Shown here: one piece after another, positions 24,477-35,556 of the stretch
Numbering within the stretch: position 1 is the first letter of the stretch
Layout: each line of letters starts with the position of its first letter
Origin: Nematostella vectensis
Lineage: Eukaryota > Cnidaria > Anthozoa > Actiniaria > Edwardsiidae
NCBI RefSeq assembly: GCF_932526225.1
Contig: NC_064036.1
Location: 15,679,181 to 15,743,180 of the forward strand
Reading direction: 5' to 3'
DNA length: 64,000 nt
Position numbers and translations under genes: made by a program
The notes under the pieces: model-generated
Seen by the model: the letters and a program-made list of their open reading frames with translations, nothing else
What the model was told of the DNA's origin: nothing
Databases searched by the model: none

Positions 24477-25442
24477 ATGGAAAAAAACACTTCTTCATTA
24501 TCAAGAAACTCTAGTTCAAGTTCTAGTTTGGCCAATGGATTAACGTGGAGCATCACTTTTGGGATTCATGCCTCGTTTGTTGTGCTGTTCAATATCTTGA
24601 CTATATTGACTTTTGTGCGAAACAAGCGGAAAAAGCGTAAGAAGAGTGTTTACTGTCTCATGAATCTCGCATTATCAGACTTAAGTGTTGGTATACTGAC
24701 CATCCCACTCTACGTGTCATATCTAGCGGAGGCTGTTATCAAGGGAAACAGCTCCGACACAATGCTGGCTTTGAGTGTGGATGTTATTTATCAATTCACA
24801 GCTAGCGCTGCGAACTTTTCGCTAGTGTTAGTCTCTTTAGAGCGCTTGTATGTCACGCTGTACCCGCTACAGCATCGAAAGACCAGAACACGCTCGTACC
24901 TGATTTCGATTGCACTAACATGGTTGATTGCATTAGGGATTACTTTAATTTATTACGTCTTCAAATACGAGCTTAAAGCACCAAAGGCTATATTTTATGT
25001 ACTTTTGCCAGTATTGTTGGTATCCCTCGTGTTAATCTGTTTATCGTATGCGGTTATACTTGTAAAAATCAGACGCCGAAATGGAAGCTGTCTCGCTATG
25101 ATCGCCAAAGGACAGAGACAGGAGCGCAAACTGGCACACACGTTATGCATCGTTACTGCAACCTCTCTAGCAACGTGGCTGCCATTCACAATCATGCAGA
25201 TCATGTCAATCAAAGGAACGTCCGCGATGTCATCAGACACCGTCTTCAGTGTGCTTCTTATCCAGTGCAGCAACTCGCTAGTTAACCCAATTATCTACGC
25301 GCTTCGCATCCGGGAATTTAGAAACACTCTTCTGCAGTTGTTGAGATGTAAGAGCTCATCAGAGTGGCAGATAGCGAAGAACAGAGCTGAGCTGACTCGA
25401 CTCGCAAAAGCTGCTGTTCCTCTGAGTGACATTGCGGAATAG
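24477..25442 (+). CDS. Rhodopsin-class (class A) orphan GPCR 2
   Basis: Seven-transmembrane receptor, about 321 aa, single coding exon from the ATG at 24477 (MEKNTSS). The open frame extends upstream without another ATG. Landmarks: Asn/Ser-rich N terminus with NTS and NSS sequons; TM1 FNILTILTF; TM2 LALSDLSVG; TM3 end SLERLYVTLYPLQHR (ERL for DRY); TM5 LSYAVILVKI; TM6 ATWLPFTIMQIM with Trp and Pro of CWxP retained; TM7 NSLVNPIIY; long polar C tail. As in GPCR 1, the TM3 disulphide Cys is replaced by Ala. Shared words NILTILTF, VSLER and QHR, together with same-strand position 4.2 kb apart, suggest the two are paralogues from a local duplication. Ligand and coupling are unknown. Confidence 0.9.
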   Translation: MEKNTSSLSRNSSSSSSLANGLTWSITFGIHASFVVLFNILTILTFVRNKRKKRKKSVYCLMNLALSDLSVGILTIPLYVSYLAEAVIKGNSSDTMLALSVDVIYQFTASAANFSLVLVSLERLYVTLYPLQHRKTRTRSYLISIALTWLIALGITLIYYVFKYELKAPKAIFYVLLPVLLVSLVLICLSYAVILVKIRRRNGSCLAMIAKGQRQERKLAHTLCIVTATSLATWLPFTIMQIMSIKGTSAMSSDTVFSVLLIQCSNSLVNPIIYALRIREFRNTLLQLLRCKSSSEWQIAKNRAELTRLAKAAVPLSDIAE

Positions 25443-26267
25443 TAGAGTCCTGTACAGATGACGACGGTTAGGGTGATGACGTTAAAAATGTGAAACTTAT
25501 GAAAACATTTGAAGGGAAACACGCGAAAACAATATGGCATATTTCAGCTGTATCTGACGCTAAAAACTTGAGGTTATCTTTTGCATTGAAAACACATTTT
25601 GGCTCGATAGCCTCCCGTAGTTAGTCCTTGTGTTTTATGCAACAAAAAAGCTAGAACGCGAGGATCTGTAACCAGCAAAAAATACATAAGGCCCGTACCC
25701 AGGGGGTATGAATACATAACAAGGGGTGCGCAATGTTTTTAGCGGAGCCAGCTTGGCCGTAGGCCGCGCGCGGAGCTCCATAGGTATAGAAATATGGTAT
25801 GGCTATGCGACTTGGTTTTTGTGGTCATCGCGCGGGTACCATGTGTGTCACAACCCAGTAAATCATGCAACTCCCAGGCCCCACTCGGTCTTACGCTTTT
25901 ACGTGGACCTTTTACGTGTTTTTTACCGCGTCACAGTTCGCATGTACACAGAAATAACGCAGCTAGAAAATAGTATTTAATGAGAATATGGCAAGGAGGA
26001 GTTTAACGGCTAAAAATGCTCAGTTGCTTTGGCATAATCGGTTGAAAACTATATCCGGCTATTTACCCTCTGTAGCAAGCGAATGTTTTCGCAATCAAAG
26101 TATACTTAAAGACATCTAAAAGTACTCTCTAGTTTTGATCATACTTTTAAGATTCGGGAATTCATATATTAGCTAAGTTAGCAAATTAACTTACTAGTAC
26201 CAGTAAATGAAATTGGGGGCGATACTAGTAAACAAAGTTTCGGGGCGAGAAAGCAATCTCGCATCAT
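25443..26267. other. Interval without recognised genes
   Basis: 3' flank of GPCR 2 and left flank of the retroelement. A GC-rich patch at 25735-25785 (GTAGGCCGCGCGCGGAGCTCC) looks like part of a dispersed repeat but no second copy was found in the window. Confidence 0.4.
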
Positions 26268-26593
26268 TGCCCGTAACTAGGCAGGTTTTCTGTAGCTGGT
26301 TGAAATGAAAGCATAGATGAGAGGAACAGCATTAGTAAATAAATGTTTTTCATATTCCTTTCTTGTTTAGTATAATTATATTCAATCAACCCACATTCTT
26401 TCCCTATAGCCAACATAATATGCTCTTGCTGTGTCGATACGTCCCTAAAATCTGAATTAATAAAAGCTATAGCATTCGTAAACACAACTGTTTAATACTT
26501 GTCTCGACCATCTGCTTTACAACGAACGAACATCCTATAATATGCTCCTTACACAGGTAGCGCGGTCATAACACAGGTAGCCCGGACACTACA
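26268..26593 (-). repeat. Putative 3' LTR of the Ty3/Gypsy element
   Basis: It begins TGTAGTGTCCGGGC directly after a polypurine tract on the minus strand. The proposed end at ...TTACGGGCA gives a 5'-TG...CA-3' LTR of about 326 bp. The end is a guess, because no second LTR exists in the window for comparison. Confidence 0.45.
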
Positions 26594-27118
26594 ACTCCTC
26601 CCTTTTTCGAACTAACTCTAACATCACAAGGAGACTAGGTCTATACCAGTCCCTAAGTGTGAAACAACAAATCTCAATGAAACAGTTCTCAAATGTAACT
26701 ATATGTGCAATAAATGAAGTTTACACATAAACTTCATAGTCTTTCAGATGCAAAGGTAACTTTCTCTCTCTAGTCGGCCTAGTGTCCACAGAGCTCTCCA
26801 CGCTAGGTGTAGCCTCATCACCTGTTCCAAAGTATTTCTTGATGTCTGTAACGTTTCTCCTGTAACTAACTCCTTATGATGAAGTGACTGTTACTTCGTT
26901 TCCGTGTTTACTAGAAATCTCATATGGAGTGTACTCGAAGTTAGTTGACAGTTTGTTTTCAGATTCAGGAATTTTCTGAGTTCCTGTTGTATGTCTTTCT
27001 TCTCGGCTTGTGCGATCTTAAGTGCTTTCAATAGACTACGATTCTGTCTCTCAACCTCACCATTACCTTGGGGCCATAATGGTGTGCTTGTCCTGTGTTG
27101 AATGTCATTTGCTTTTAG

Positions 27119-28477
27119 CTATGTTTCAAATTCTTCCGACACAAATTGAGGACCGTTGTCTGTTTTAAGCGATTCAGGGAGACCATAGGTACAGAAAATC
27201 TTGTCTAAGCTTTCTATGATCTTACTTGACACTACAGATCTCAGAATGTCAACTTCATAATACCTGCTGTAGTAGTCCACAACTACCAACAAATACTCTC
27301 TAGAAGGTAGTGGTCCCATTAAATCAGCTGCCAGGTCTTTCCAGGGTTGGGTGGGGAACACTGTGTGTCGCAAGGGTTCGGGTAGGGTGGATGCCCCTAC
27401 CAGCTGACACCCATGACAGGCTCTACACTTCTGTTCCACCTGTCTATCAATCCCTGCCCACCACACTTTAGTCCTTAGTCTTTGCTTTGTTTTGACTACC
27501 CCGTGGTGCCCCTCATGACCCAACTCTAGAACTTGTTTCCGTAGTTTGGTAGGTATCAACAATCTAGTCCCCCTTAGTACTAGCTTACCAAGGGTAGACA
27601 GTTCCTGTCTCACAGCCTTGTATTGAGCTGGAGCACCATCCCAATTCTCTGTTAGGATGCAGTCCCGAAGTTGTTTAATCTCAGGGTCGACCGCAGATTC
27701 TTTCTCAATCTCCTCCATCGGTATAGCTACAGGTGCTGCCATTTCCGCAACATGACGGATGTACTGCTCCGCGTCAGTGTTGATGCACACTCCTTTGGCT
27801 CCCGTAAGCCTCGAAAGTGAGTCTGCAATGTTCTCCTTTCCGGGTATGTGTTTGACTGTGAAATTGTAGGGTTGTAATCTCAACATCCAGCGTTCTATGC
27901 GTGCAGAAGTCCTGGACTTTGTAGAGTAGATTACTTCCAGTGGCTTGTGATCTGTTAGCAGCACAAATTCCACCCCATACAAATACATGTGGAATCTTTC
28001 ACATCCCCAGACTAAACCTAAAGCTTCCTTTTCGGTCTGGGAGTAACGTTTCTCAACATCAGTGAGACTGCGACTTGCATAAGCTATTTCTCGCTCACAT
28101 CCATTCTGCACTTGTGTGAGGATCACTCCTAAACCGACAGGGCTTGCGTCCGTCACTAGTCTCGTTGATTCTGCATTCTTGTCAAAGTAAGCAAGAGTGC
28201 TTGCTTTGCCTAGATCTCTCTTCAGAGTGTCAAATGCATTCTGTTGCTCTTGACCCCATACAAATGCCTCTCCTTTCCTAGTCAGCCTCCGCAGTGGCTC
28301 TGCTGTTGTAGCTAAGTCTGGTATTAAGCGTGCACTGAAGTTGACTAGCCCTAAGAAACTCCGTACCTTTCCTGCTGTCTGCGGTTCTTTAGCACTCAAT
28401 ACTGCTTCCACCCTAGATTCTGTGGGACCAATCCCCTTGCTAGACAAGAGATAGCCCATAAATGTCAGTTCTGACAT
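27119..28477 (-). pseudogene. RNase H and integrase part of gypsy pol
   Basis: A 452-codon open segment. The N-terminal part is the RT connection (SFLGLVNFSARLIPDL), then RNase H (LVTDASPVGLGVIL, YSQTEKEALGLVW, LLTDHKPL) and integrase with an HHCC zinc-binding site (HEGHHG, CRACHGC) and core Asp residues in DLMGPLP and KTDNGPQF. A stop cuts it before the third catalytic acidic residue. Matching integrase C-terminal sequence continues to about 26750 in other frames. It is non-functional as it stands. Confidence 0.85.
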
Positions 28478-28489
28478 CCTTCTCCTTAT

Positions 28490-29096
28490 TCAGAGTTGAC
28501 CCTTGTTCTTTAGCAGGTCAAGAGTCTTCCGTAGCCTTGCGTCATGTTCCTCCACAGTGCGACCATGTACGATTATGTAGTCATGAATATTATAGGCTCC
28601 TTCGCAGCTTGACAATACTTGCTGCACAATGTGTTGGTATAGTTCTGGTGCAGACGAAATGCCAAACAAGAGCCGCTTGTACCTGAAAAGACCTTCGTGT
28701 GTCACAAATGTGGTGATAACCCTGGACTGTTCATCCAACTCAATCTGATGAAAGCCCCACTTGAGGTCTAGTTTGCTGAATGTTGTACTCCCATTCAAGT
28801 TGTACAGAATCTCATCCACAGTGGGTATCGGGTGTAGTTCCCGTACCACAGCCTCATAAGCCATTCTCATGTCAACACAGTCTTATTTCTCCTGATGGCT
28901 TGGGTACTATAACAACTGGACTAACCCAAGGTGTAGGTCCTGACACTTCCTCAATGATATCAAGGTTCTTGAGCTCCTCAAGCTTCTGGTTTACCTTGCC
29001 TCTTAGTCCAAAGGGTATGGGTCGTGCTTTCTGTGCAACTGGTCTTACAGTCTCATCAACATGTATCTTATCTTGGAAATCTTTTAATTTCCCCAC
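28490..29096 (-). pseudogene. Reverse transcriptase part of gypsy pol, frameshifted
   Basis: Two adjacent frames (28872-29096 and 28490-28870) carry RT blocks: PWVSPVVIVPKP, then FSKLDLKWGFHQI with the first catalytic Asp, and FGISSAPELYQ. A one-base shift near 28871 separates them. The catalytic pair expected after the SSAPE block reads HDYI, so the second Asp is lost. Another frame break separates it from the RNase H segment. Confidence 0.85.
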
Positions 29097-29420
29097 TCAA
29101 GTAAAACACTCCTTGTACTCTTTAAATAGTTCATCCTCTTGAACCGTATTCACTTGTATCCGCAGAACTCCTAGAATTTCACGGGTCTGTCTACTCAGTA
29201 TAGGTCTTGCCCTCTCTTCAATAACAACAAAGCGAGCATAACATGAGTTGTCGTTATATGTCAGTTTTGCTTCAAATTCTCCAGCAGTGTTCAGTGGTTC
29301 TTCTGTCCCATAAGCATACAATTTCTTCTGGGATTTCCATGATTTACATTTAATGTTCTTGCTCTTCAACTCTTCCCAAGTTGTTCTGTCGATAACATTG
29401 CATGTAGATCCAGAGTCCAC
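29097..29420 (-). pseudogene. Retropepsin-like protease part of gypsy pol
   Basis: A 107-codon open segment beginning with the aspartic protease triad context (VDSGSTCNVID), followed by beta-strand-like sequence and ILGV near the end. It ends just before the RT frame. The triad is intact, but the surrounding element is dead. Confidence 0.75.
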
Positions 29421-29589
29421 CAGTACTCCCTTTAGTTCTACACCTCCCAGCTCTGAATCAATGGTTACGCACCCTTGTCCTTCCGTGACTGCAAACGCAT
29501 ACTCGTCACACTTTTCGGTAAGCTGGTGTACAGTTCCCTTTTTTGTTTAAAGTTCTTGCTATTTAGCTCTTTGCTATTTTGCTCTTTGC

Positions 29590-29715
29590 TTTTGCAAACT
29601 TTGGCAAAATGACCAATTTGCCGCATTTATTACACATCCGACCTCTGGCTTTGTACTCTGGGTCTTTACTAAAGTGTCCTTCCATGCCACAGCGATAGCA
29701 GTGTTTGCCTATTTA
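29590..29715 (-). pseudogene. Gag nucleocapsid zinc-knuckle remnant
   Basis: The minus strand shows CYRCGMEGHFSKD followed by a second knuckle start CNKCGKL, i.e. two CCHC knuckles. The last Cys of the first is changed to Tyr and the second is broken by a frameshift. This marks the 5' limit of recognisable element sequence. Confidence 0.65.
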
Positions 29716-30769
29716 TTCATGGGGCAAATAACCTTGAAGGTCCCTTTTTCTGAGGGTTACTGATCCCAAAGAGGTCTATTGATCAATTGAAAAAGTTCTT
29801 TGTAGATTCTCTGAAGTATACTCAATAAATAAAACAAGACTAACATAAATGAATAAGGCCCAATTTAGCAATATCGGATTATATGGCAAATTAGAAATCC
29901 TTTTTTATTTCTGTTCAGTTATCTATCAAGTAAAACCTACATAAGAGCTCAGATCCCTCTTTATGCAAATAGTATCCTGAGTACTGTCAATAAAAACTAC
30001 TAATAGCGTCATTGTTCTGGGTATTCTCTAGGGGGATTGGGAGGATATAATTGTATTAAAATAGGAAAAGGTTGAAAAGTAAAAGTTATAAGCCATGTAT
30101 TTTTATGCATTTAAGATAGGATTGGAAGGTCAGATATCGTAGGGGGTAGGTGGGGGATGAGGACATACACCCAGTTTAGAGTAGAATAAATTGCTGGCTC
30201 CGCTTTTAGGCAGTGCCTTAATCTATATATTATCAAATCATCACAAAGCGATTGGCGTTTTCTTCTTCAGAAGTTTGTTCTCTACAAACCGTTAAGTTTT
30301 CACACAAAACAGTCCATTCATGCCGTAAAGACATCTGACCTTTTTTTTTTCTCATTGTTTGGATCTTTAGCTGAATCCTGTAGCTTTCAAAAGGTACATA
30401 TTGGAAGAAATAGCCCGAAAAGTCGTTGAATTATATCATTCACTGTGCTTGTCACAACGATGAAAACAACGCTGGACGTTAAATAAACCAAGTAAATCTT
30501 ATTGCTTCGATTTCCATTTATTTGGGCCCAAGGATAATTCTTTTTTTACATCTGGAGGGCTACTTAAAGCAACATCTTTTCACACCAATGTCTGTATTCA
30601 CTCTCACATTTTTTTTAGTTGGCCGCGCGCGAGTTTTCCATGTTTTCCCGCCTTTTTTAAATCGATCGATAAACTAATCGAAATTCTCGCGAAAGCGAAA
30701 GTTGATTTGTTTTCTGGTCATTTTAATTTTTAAAGCCATATAATAAAACTTTTATTAACCTCTCTTGCT

Positions 30770-30871
30770 AGGGCTGTACGGAGAAATATCAGACTTTTGG
30801 TCTTTTAGCACGGCCACTTTTCACCACGTACATTCAAAGAACTCGTTATGATATTTCTCCGTACCAGCCCT
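30770..30871. mobile_element. Short MITE-like element with 22-bp terminal inverted repeats
   Basis: AGGGCTGTACGGAGAAATAT at 30770 is matched in inverse orientation at 30849-30871 with a single extra base. Total size is about 102 bp. Ends and target-site duplication are not resolved; it could also be a stable RNA or DNA hairpin of another origin. Confidence 0.55.
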
Positions 30872-31604
30872 CGATTAATAGTTAGTTAATATTTCCAATT
30901 AACCAGAAATCCTCACAAAGGACACTTTTTAAGATTAAAATACTTAAGATTAAAATACTTTTTTTACAGGTTCCTAGCGACACCACAACTCTTGTGATAT
31001 CACTTCCGAGAACGGCTAAAACAAAAATGATTCAACTTTGACGGTGGACTAAACTGATAAAGAGAGAACTAGATGAGCGCTAAATTTCATCCAAACCTTG
31101 TCGAGCAGCTATAAAATCTTTTCACCGACGAACTGTTGCTTAACAAATTGCTGTCACAAACTCCCAAAAAAGATACCAGAATCTTGGCAAGACAATGTCT
31201 AATGACGAAAGGGGAACTATAAAGGAAGGAGAGAATATTTTGTCTCTATCAAAACGATGGTAAGTGCTAAACCGACGTAAGCTGTGAAAACTTTATAATT
31301 CTTACTAAGTTAAGTTACTCAATAATTTTATATTGGTGATTCTCATAATAAATTTCCCTATAATCCCCAGTAAACAATTTTAAACTCTGTTTGTAGCTGC
31401 TGCATTAATTCCTCTTTCGATCGATGCATTGTATCAAGCGGTCTTTCGTCTTCTGTTTGGTTGATATTACCACAATGCACATTGTATTTTCTTATATTTT
31501 TTTTCAATGCACATTGTATTTTCTTATTTTTTTTTTGTGCGTTTGAGTTGTTATTTATTTATTTTTTATAGAAATGGTAATACTTACATAGAGAATTACA
31601 ATGG

Positions 31605-31635
31605 TTGTGTTTACTCGTAAAGCGAGTAAACACAA
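31605..31635. repeat. Perfect 13-bp-arm hairpin
   Basis: TTGTGTTTACTCG, loop TAAAG, then CGAGTAAACACAA. Each arm contains a GTAAACA/TGTTTAC forkhead-like word. The role is unknown. Confidence 0.75.
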
Positions 31636-32150
31636 AACCAAAAACAATCAACCTACAAGGCTGTCAACTCACGCATTAGGCAGGCGTCACAAGATTTAGG
31701 ACCTCATTACCAAGCCTAAGCCTAGCCAACAAAAAACAAGAAATAAAAATTATATAAATCAAATAAGGAAAGCTTGTTTTATGTAAAAAAAACCTCTGGA
31801 TGGGTAGCTATTTTAATAGAAATTATAGAAAGCATATACTGCATCTGTGGTGTACTGATATTCCAGCTGTTGATTGCCCTCACCCCTTCACCTTGTTCTT
31901 TGAGTAAGGAAATGTCAAAAACTTTCTATTCTATGCTTGTAAACTTGGAGGATATGCTGGCTCCGCTTTAGGCAGTGCCTGAATCTATATACTAGTCAGT
32001 CGAAGTGGTACCATACTTTGGCGAATTTTTCTGCGCGCGCGCTTTTCTTTTTTTTGAAATAGTGGGGCCTGAGACAAGCGTTTAGTTTAGTGACGTCACA
32101 AAGTCTAATTAAATTCTCCTCAAAACTGCAAACGGATTCAGCAATCCGCC

Positions 32151-32800
32151 ATGTTCGGGTTCATCCGTCAGCATCCGGTCATTACGGGTCTGGCGGTCGC
32201 CGGCATTTCGGCGGCTGCCGCGTACTATTTTCGCAAATCAATAGTCAGCACATTTTATGGAGAGGAGGTGAGTTTGGTGGAGAAATCTGCTTCAGATCTG
32301 AATGCGCTACGGGTTTGAACTCGCTACCTGAACTAGCGCGGGCTAGTTCTTTAATAACTGGCTCCCATTTTCTCTGTTATATGATATATGATTGTTGCTT
32401 TGAGGAAAAGGACCCTTGATGAATACAATGGAAATAATGAAAGAAACTTAGCCGTTAAAGCTGTCAATTCACATTTTGAAACACTTTCTATTTCAAAGTA
32501 AAACTTTGTGTGCTTTTGATGGTCAAGAAGGATAATCGCTTAACGTCACCCCATTTATCTCACATTTTTTTCTATTTCCAGGAGAGTGGCGAGGATGAGG
32601 GCACAGAAGGTGATGAGGAGGGCGGTAAAGCAAGCAAGACAACCCCGGACACACCCGTCTCTGCGTCTGGACCCCAGATGGAGGCACCTCCCGCTGTCCC
32701 CGTAGAGGCTGCAGCAGCACCACGCCCAAGAATGAGCGGACCCCAACAGGACAACTTTGGCGGCTTCCGCAAAGGGTTCCTCGACGGCAAGAGATTCTAA
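32151..32800 (+). CDS. Small single-pass membrane protein, two exons
   Basis: Exons 32151-32267 and 32582-32800, phase 0, donor GAG|GTGAGT and acceptor TATTTCCAG; product 111 aa. Residues 1-8 (MFGFIRQH) precede a hydrophobic Ala/Gly-rich segment (PVITGLAVAGISAAAAYYF), then basic RKS, an acidic Glu/Gly run at the exon junction, a Pro/Ala-rich linker and the conserved-looking C terminus DNFGGFRKGFLDGKRF. The topology suggests an N-terminal membrane anchor with a disordered tail; a mitochondrial outer membrane or ER anchor is possible but unproven. I do not recognise the family. The start ATG sits 60 bp downstream of a CRE-like TGACGTCA. Confidence 0.72.
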
Positions 32801-32837
32801 GCAACTACGACGTCAACCGTGCTCCAAGGACCTAGAG

Positions 32838-33095
32838 CTATGAACCGGAACGGAAATGGACAACGATACACGGACATGGAATATAACATAACATGGAAGA
32901 AAATAAGGGATAATAAATAGACCGGGACGGAAATGGATAACGATACACGGACATGGAATATAACATAACATGGAAGAAAATAAGGGATAATAAATAGACC
33001 GGAACGGAAATGGGTAATGATACACGGACAAGGAATATAACATAGATGCAAAGGAATGGTAAATAGACCGGAACGGAAACGGATATAGAATTACG
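32838..33095. repeat. 77-bp tandem repeat, about 3.4 copies
   Basis: Units marked by GACCGGRACGGAAATGG, GATACACGGACATGGAATAT and GAAGAAAATAAGGGAT follow the stop codon of the small membrane protein gene, so they lie in its 3' UTR or just beyond. The units contain AATAAA words that could serve as polyadenylation signals. Confidence 0.95.
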
Positions 33096-33695
33096 GACGC
33101 AAACAAAACAAAAATGAAAAATAACCAAAAAGAAAATAATAATCAAAAAAGCAATCTTCAACTTCGATGGGTTACGCAGATGTTTTTTCGATGGCATAAG
33201 ACTAGTCAAAGCTATGACAGAATCAGTAGAAGTGCTCAGCAAACCGACAAGGTTATTGACCAGAACGAAAAAGGATGACGAATAAAGGTCTTGGAGCAAA
33301 ATCAACGAAAAAAATTATGCCAAAGGTAATAAAAAACACACTTTATTCAGGCTAGTTAGGCAGCACGTCGCCAAGGACTCTCTTCTTGCACTTCGATGAG
33401 GGGTAGGGGCGGGAAGTGTTTCGCGCAACCGGGTGTTTACACGCGGGCCCCAAGATTCAAAGTGCTGTAGAATGTCATTTAATATCAAATTAAGTGCCTT
33501 GATCGTGAAAATAAAAACATCCACATCCACATCCATTGTCAACTTGTATTTTGTTATTTTGTCCGCGTAGTGGCTGTAGTGGATGGATGTTTCGAGTGGG
33601 GGAGGGGGTTTGAGTATTCGCTAAAATGGATTCAATCAGTTTGATTACAACGTGGAGGGGCGGTTACAAGGCGCCACAGGCAGCGACCACACGAA

Positions 33696-33822
33696 ATGCT
33701 CGGGAAAATGGCGGCTGAATCGCGATTTGCCGAAGTTAGCGACGACTTTTTAACGGACTTAGATAGTGCTATACCAGAAAAAAAAACAAAGGCAAAAAGA
33801 TATGGAATGAGGATTTTCAACG
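33696..33822 (+). CDS. Possible first exon of an unrecognised gene
   Basis: Starting at ATG 33696 or 33708 the frame reads MAAESRFAEVSDDFLTDLDS then a Lys-rich KKTKAKRYGMRIFN and meets a good donor (ACG|GTAAGA) at 33822. The RFAEVS...DLDS...K..A.RY..RIF pattern resembles N termini of Crypton/QRICH1/ZMYM-like cnidarian proteins, from memory only. A tiny possible next exon lies at 33887-33915 (acceptor TTCAACTTTCAG, donor GTAAGT). No downstream domain was found in the window, so this may be an orphaned fragment. Confidence 0.35.
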
Positions 33823-33919
33823 GTAAGAAAACAAACGAAATCGCCGATAAATTCACGTGTAATACTTTCAAGTTGTTCAACTTTCAGCGGGAAATCCCCG
33901 AGGGATGAGAGAGATGTAA

Positions 33920-35556
33920 GTAACATTTTTATCGTGTTTGTTTACAATAAGTTTACATTTTGCTGAAAGGCAGTCAAACAGAGTTAACTTATCCAGTAAA
34001 AGAAATGACTGCAAGGCTAAATCGTTGTCTCAAAGTATTTTATGCTGTGGTTCGACAAAAGATGGCACTGAATGGTTGCACAGTGTTAAAACAATTACCT
34101 CTCGGCCTCTATGATTTTGAATAGACAATTCGGCCTTCGGCCTCATGGTCTATTGAATCATAGTCCAATCGGCCTCGAGGTCTAATTGTTAATTATGCAA
34201 TTACTCTATCAGTCCCTCTTAAAGTACATAACAGCATTAAAACCGTGCCAATTTAAGAATAGATAAGAATACCCAATATTGCGTCAAGTCAAACACATGG
34301 AGAAGATGGGCGTAAGGGCATGCGGTTTCGTCTTAAAAATAGTGCGTTTTTTTCGGTTTTGGTGAGTTTTTGGTACGCTTTTGTGATTTCTTAAAACAAA
34401 CGCAGTTAACGGGTTTTAGCAAAACTCTGATGCGGTTTTGCGGCTTTCGTATCTCCCTGACGTCCCCCTCAATGAACTTGAAACTGAAACCACAGAACAT
34501 TAACGAAAAAAGGTCGAGTTGGATGAAACACGAGTAAAAAGACAGTAAGCTCTGGGCGCCAAACGTTTGCAACTAGCCTGTCATCATGGCAATTGAGACT
34601 GTAGGACGAGCTCAAATTTCTATAAGTCACTTTCCATATCATTTCAGTTATTGCTGAAATGGACAAATGGTTACACCGCCCTAAGCTTCACCCAATCATA
34701 TAATGCAAGCCAAGCCAGAGCTTGCACTTTCAAACCCATCCAGTTTCCAGTAACCAATTGGTGAAATCGTCTTTTTCACATCTGCAGAGAAAGTTTTTAA
34801 TGGTCCTATAACTATGGTAGTCGAGATTATATAGTAGGTATAGGCAGGATTTGTGCCAACTATGTTTGCTAGCCGCCATATTGATAAACAAGCCTAGGCA
34901 TCAACGTGTAAAATTTTCAGACAAGAGAAATAGAAATATAAAGAGAAAAAATTTCGCTGAATCGGGAGGCAGGAGACATTTCGCACAAAGGTAAGAGATA
35001 TTTTATTCGCTGAATACAATATTCAACACAAATTGGGAATGCATTTTCTTTATTTTATTAAGAAATCGCTGACAAAGTATCCTAATTCTCGTGGTCTCGC
35101 TAAAGAACTTTTCGACTTATACCACTTGCCTTTTTCTTATAATGTTCGAAAACTCGTCCCCGCGTCTCTGGGCAGCAGACATTTGGAGACTTTTTTTTCA
35201 TGGTGTAGTTGATTGTAATTGCTACTTTTTATCTCAAAGAGTCTGCAGTGGTCTAGCTGTTGCGGTGTCCCTAATTTCGTGTATTTTCACGTGGTTTTAA
35301 AGTCCGGTTATGTGTAACACCAGGGTAAAACTATAAAAAAATGGTCCTTATTTAAAACGCAGTGGCTATATATGAGCGACAGTCGGGAATGGTCCTCAAT
35401 GGACCAATATTTTCAATATATTTCAATAAACCCAGTAAATTGTCGACCTAGTGAGCTAAAAGTATTTGTTGAGAAGGGGCAAGCAAACCTGAATTGAGCT
35501 TTGTTGTCGGTATTGAATGTCTTCTACGTAGACCATACCATTTTCTTGCATTTCAG
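33920..35556. other. Interval without recognised genes
   Basis: Contains short repeated words CTCGGCCT/CGGCCTCG around 34097-34180 in both orientations. No exon was supported. Confidence 0.45.

Larger units (their letters stand above)
26268..29715 (-). mobile_element. 5'-truncated, decayed Ty3/Gypsy LTR retrotransposon
   Basis: Read on the minus strand the order is gag zinc-knuckle remnant, protease, reverse transcriptase, RNase H, integrase, polypurine tract, 3' LTR, which is the Ty3/Gypsy order. The 5' LTR and most of gag are absent: homology stops near 29715. The coding region is broken by several frameshifts and stops, so the copy is dead. The likely polypurine tract (AAAAAGGGAGGAG on the minus strand) precedes a TGTAGTG LTR start at about 26593. 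Confidence 0.9.
29716..32150. other. Interval without recognised genes
   Basis: AT-rich, with T-runs. It contains two clear inverted repeats (30770-30871, 31605-31635) and a short dispersed motif GGCAGTGCCTKAATCTATATA at about 30209 and 31971. The last ~100 bp are the likely promoter of the small gene at 32151 (TGACGTCA CRE-like site at 32091-32098). Confidence 0.5.

Noticed and set aside
35091-35300. A 69-codon hydrophobic frame
   Set aside because: It is isolated, short and lacks splice or family support.
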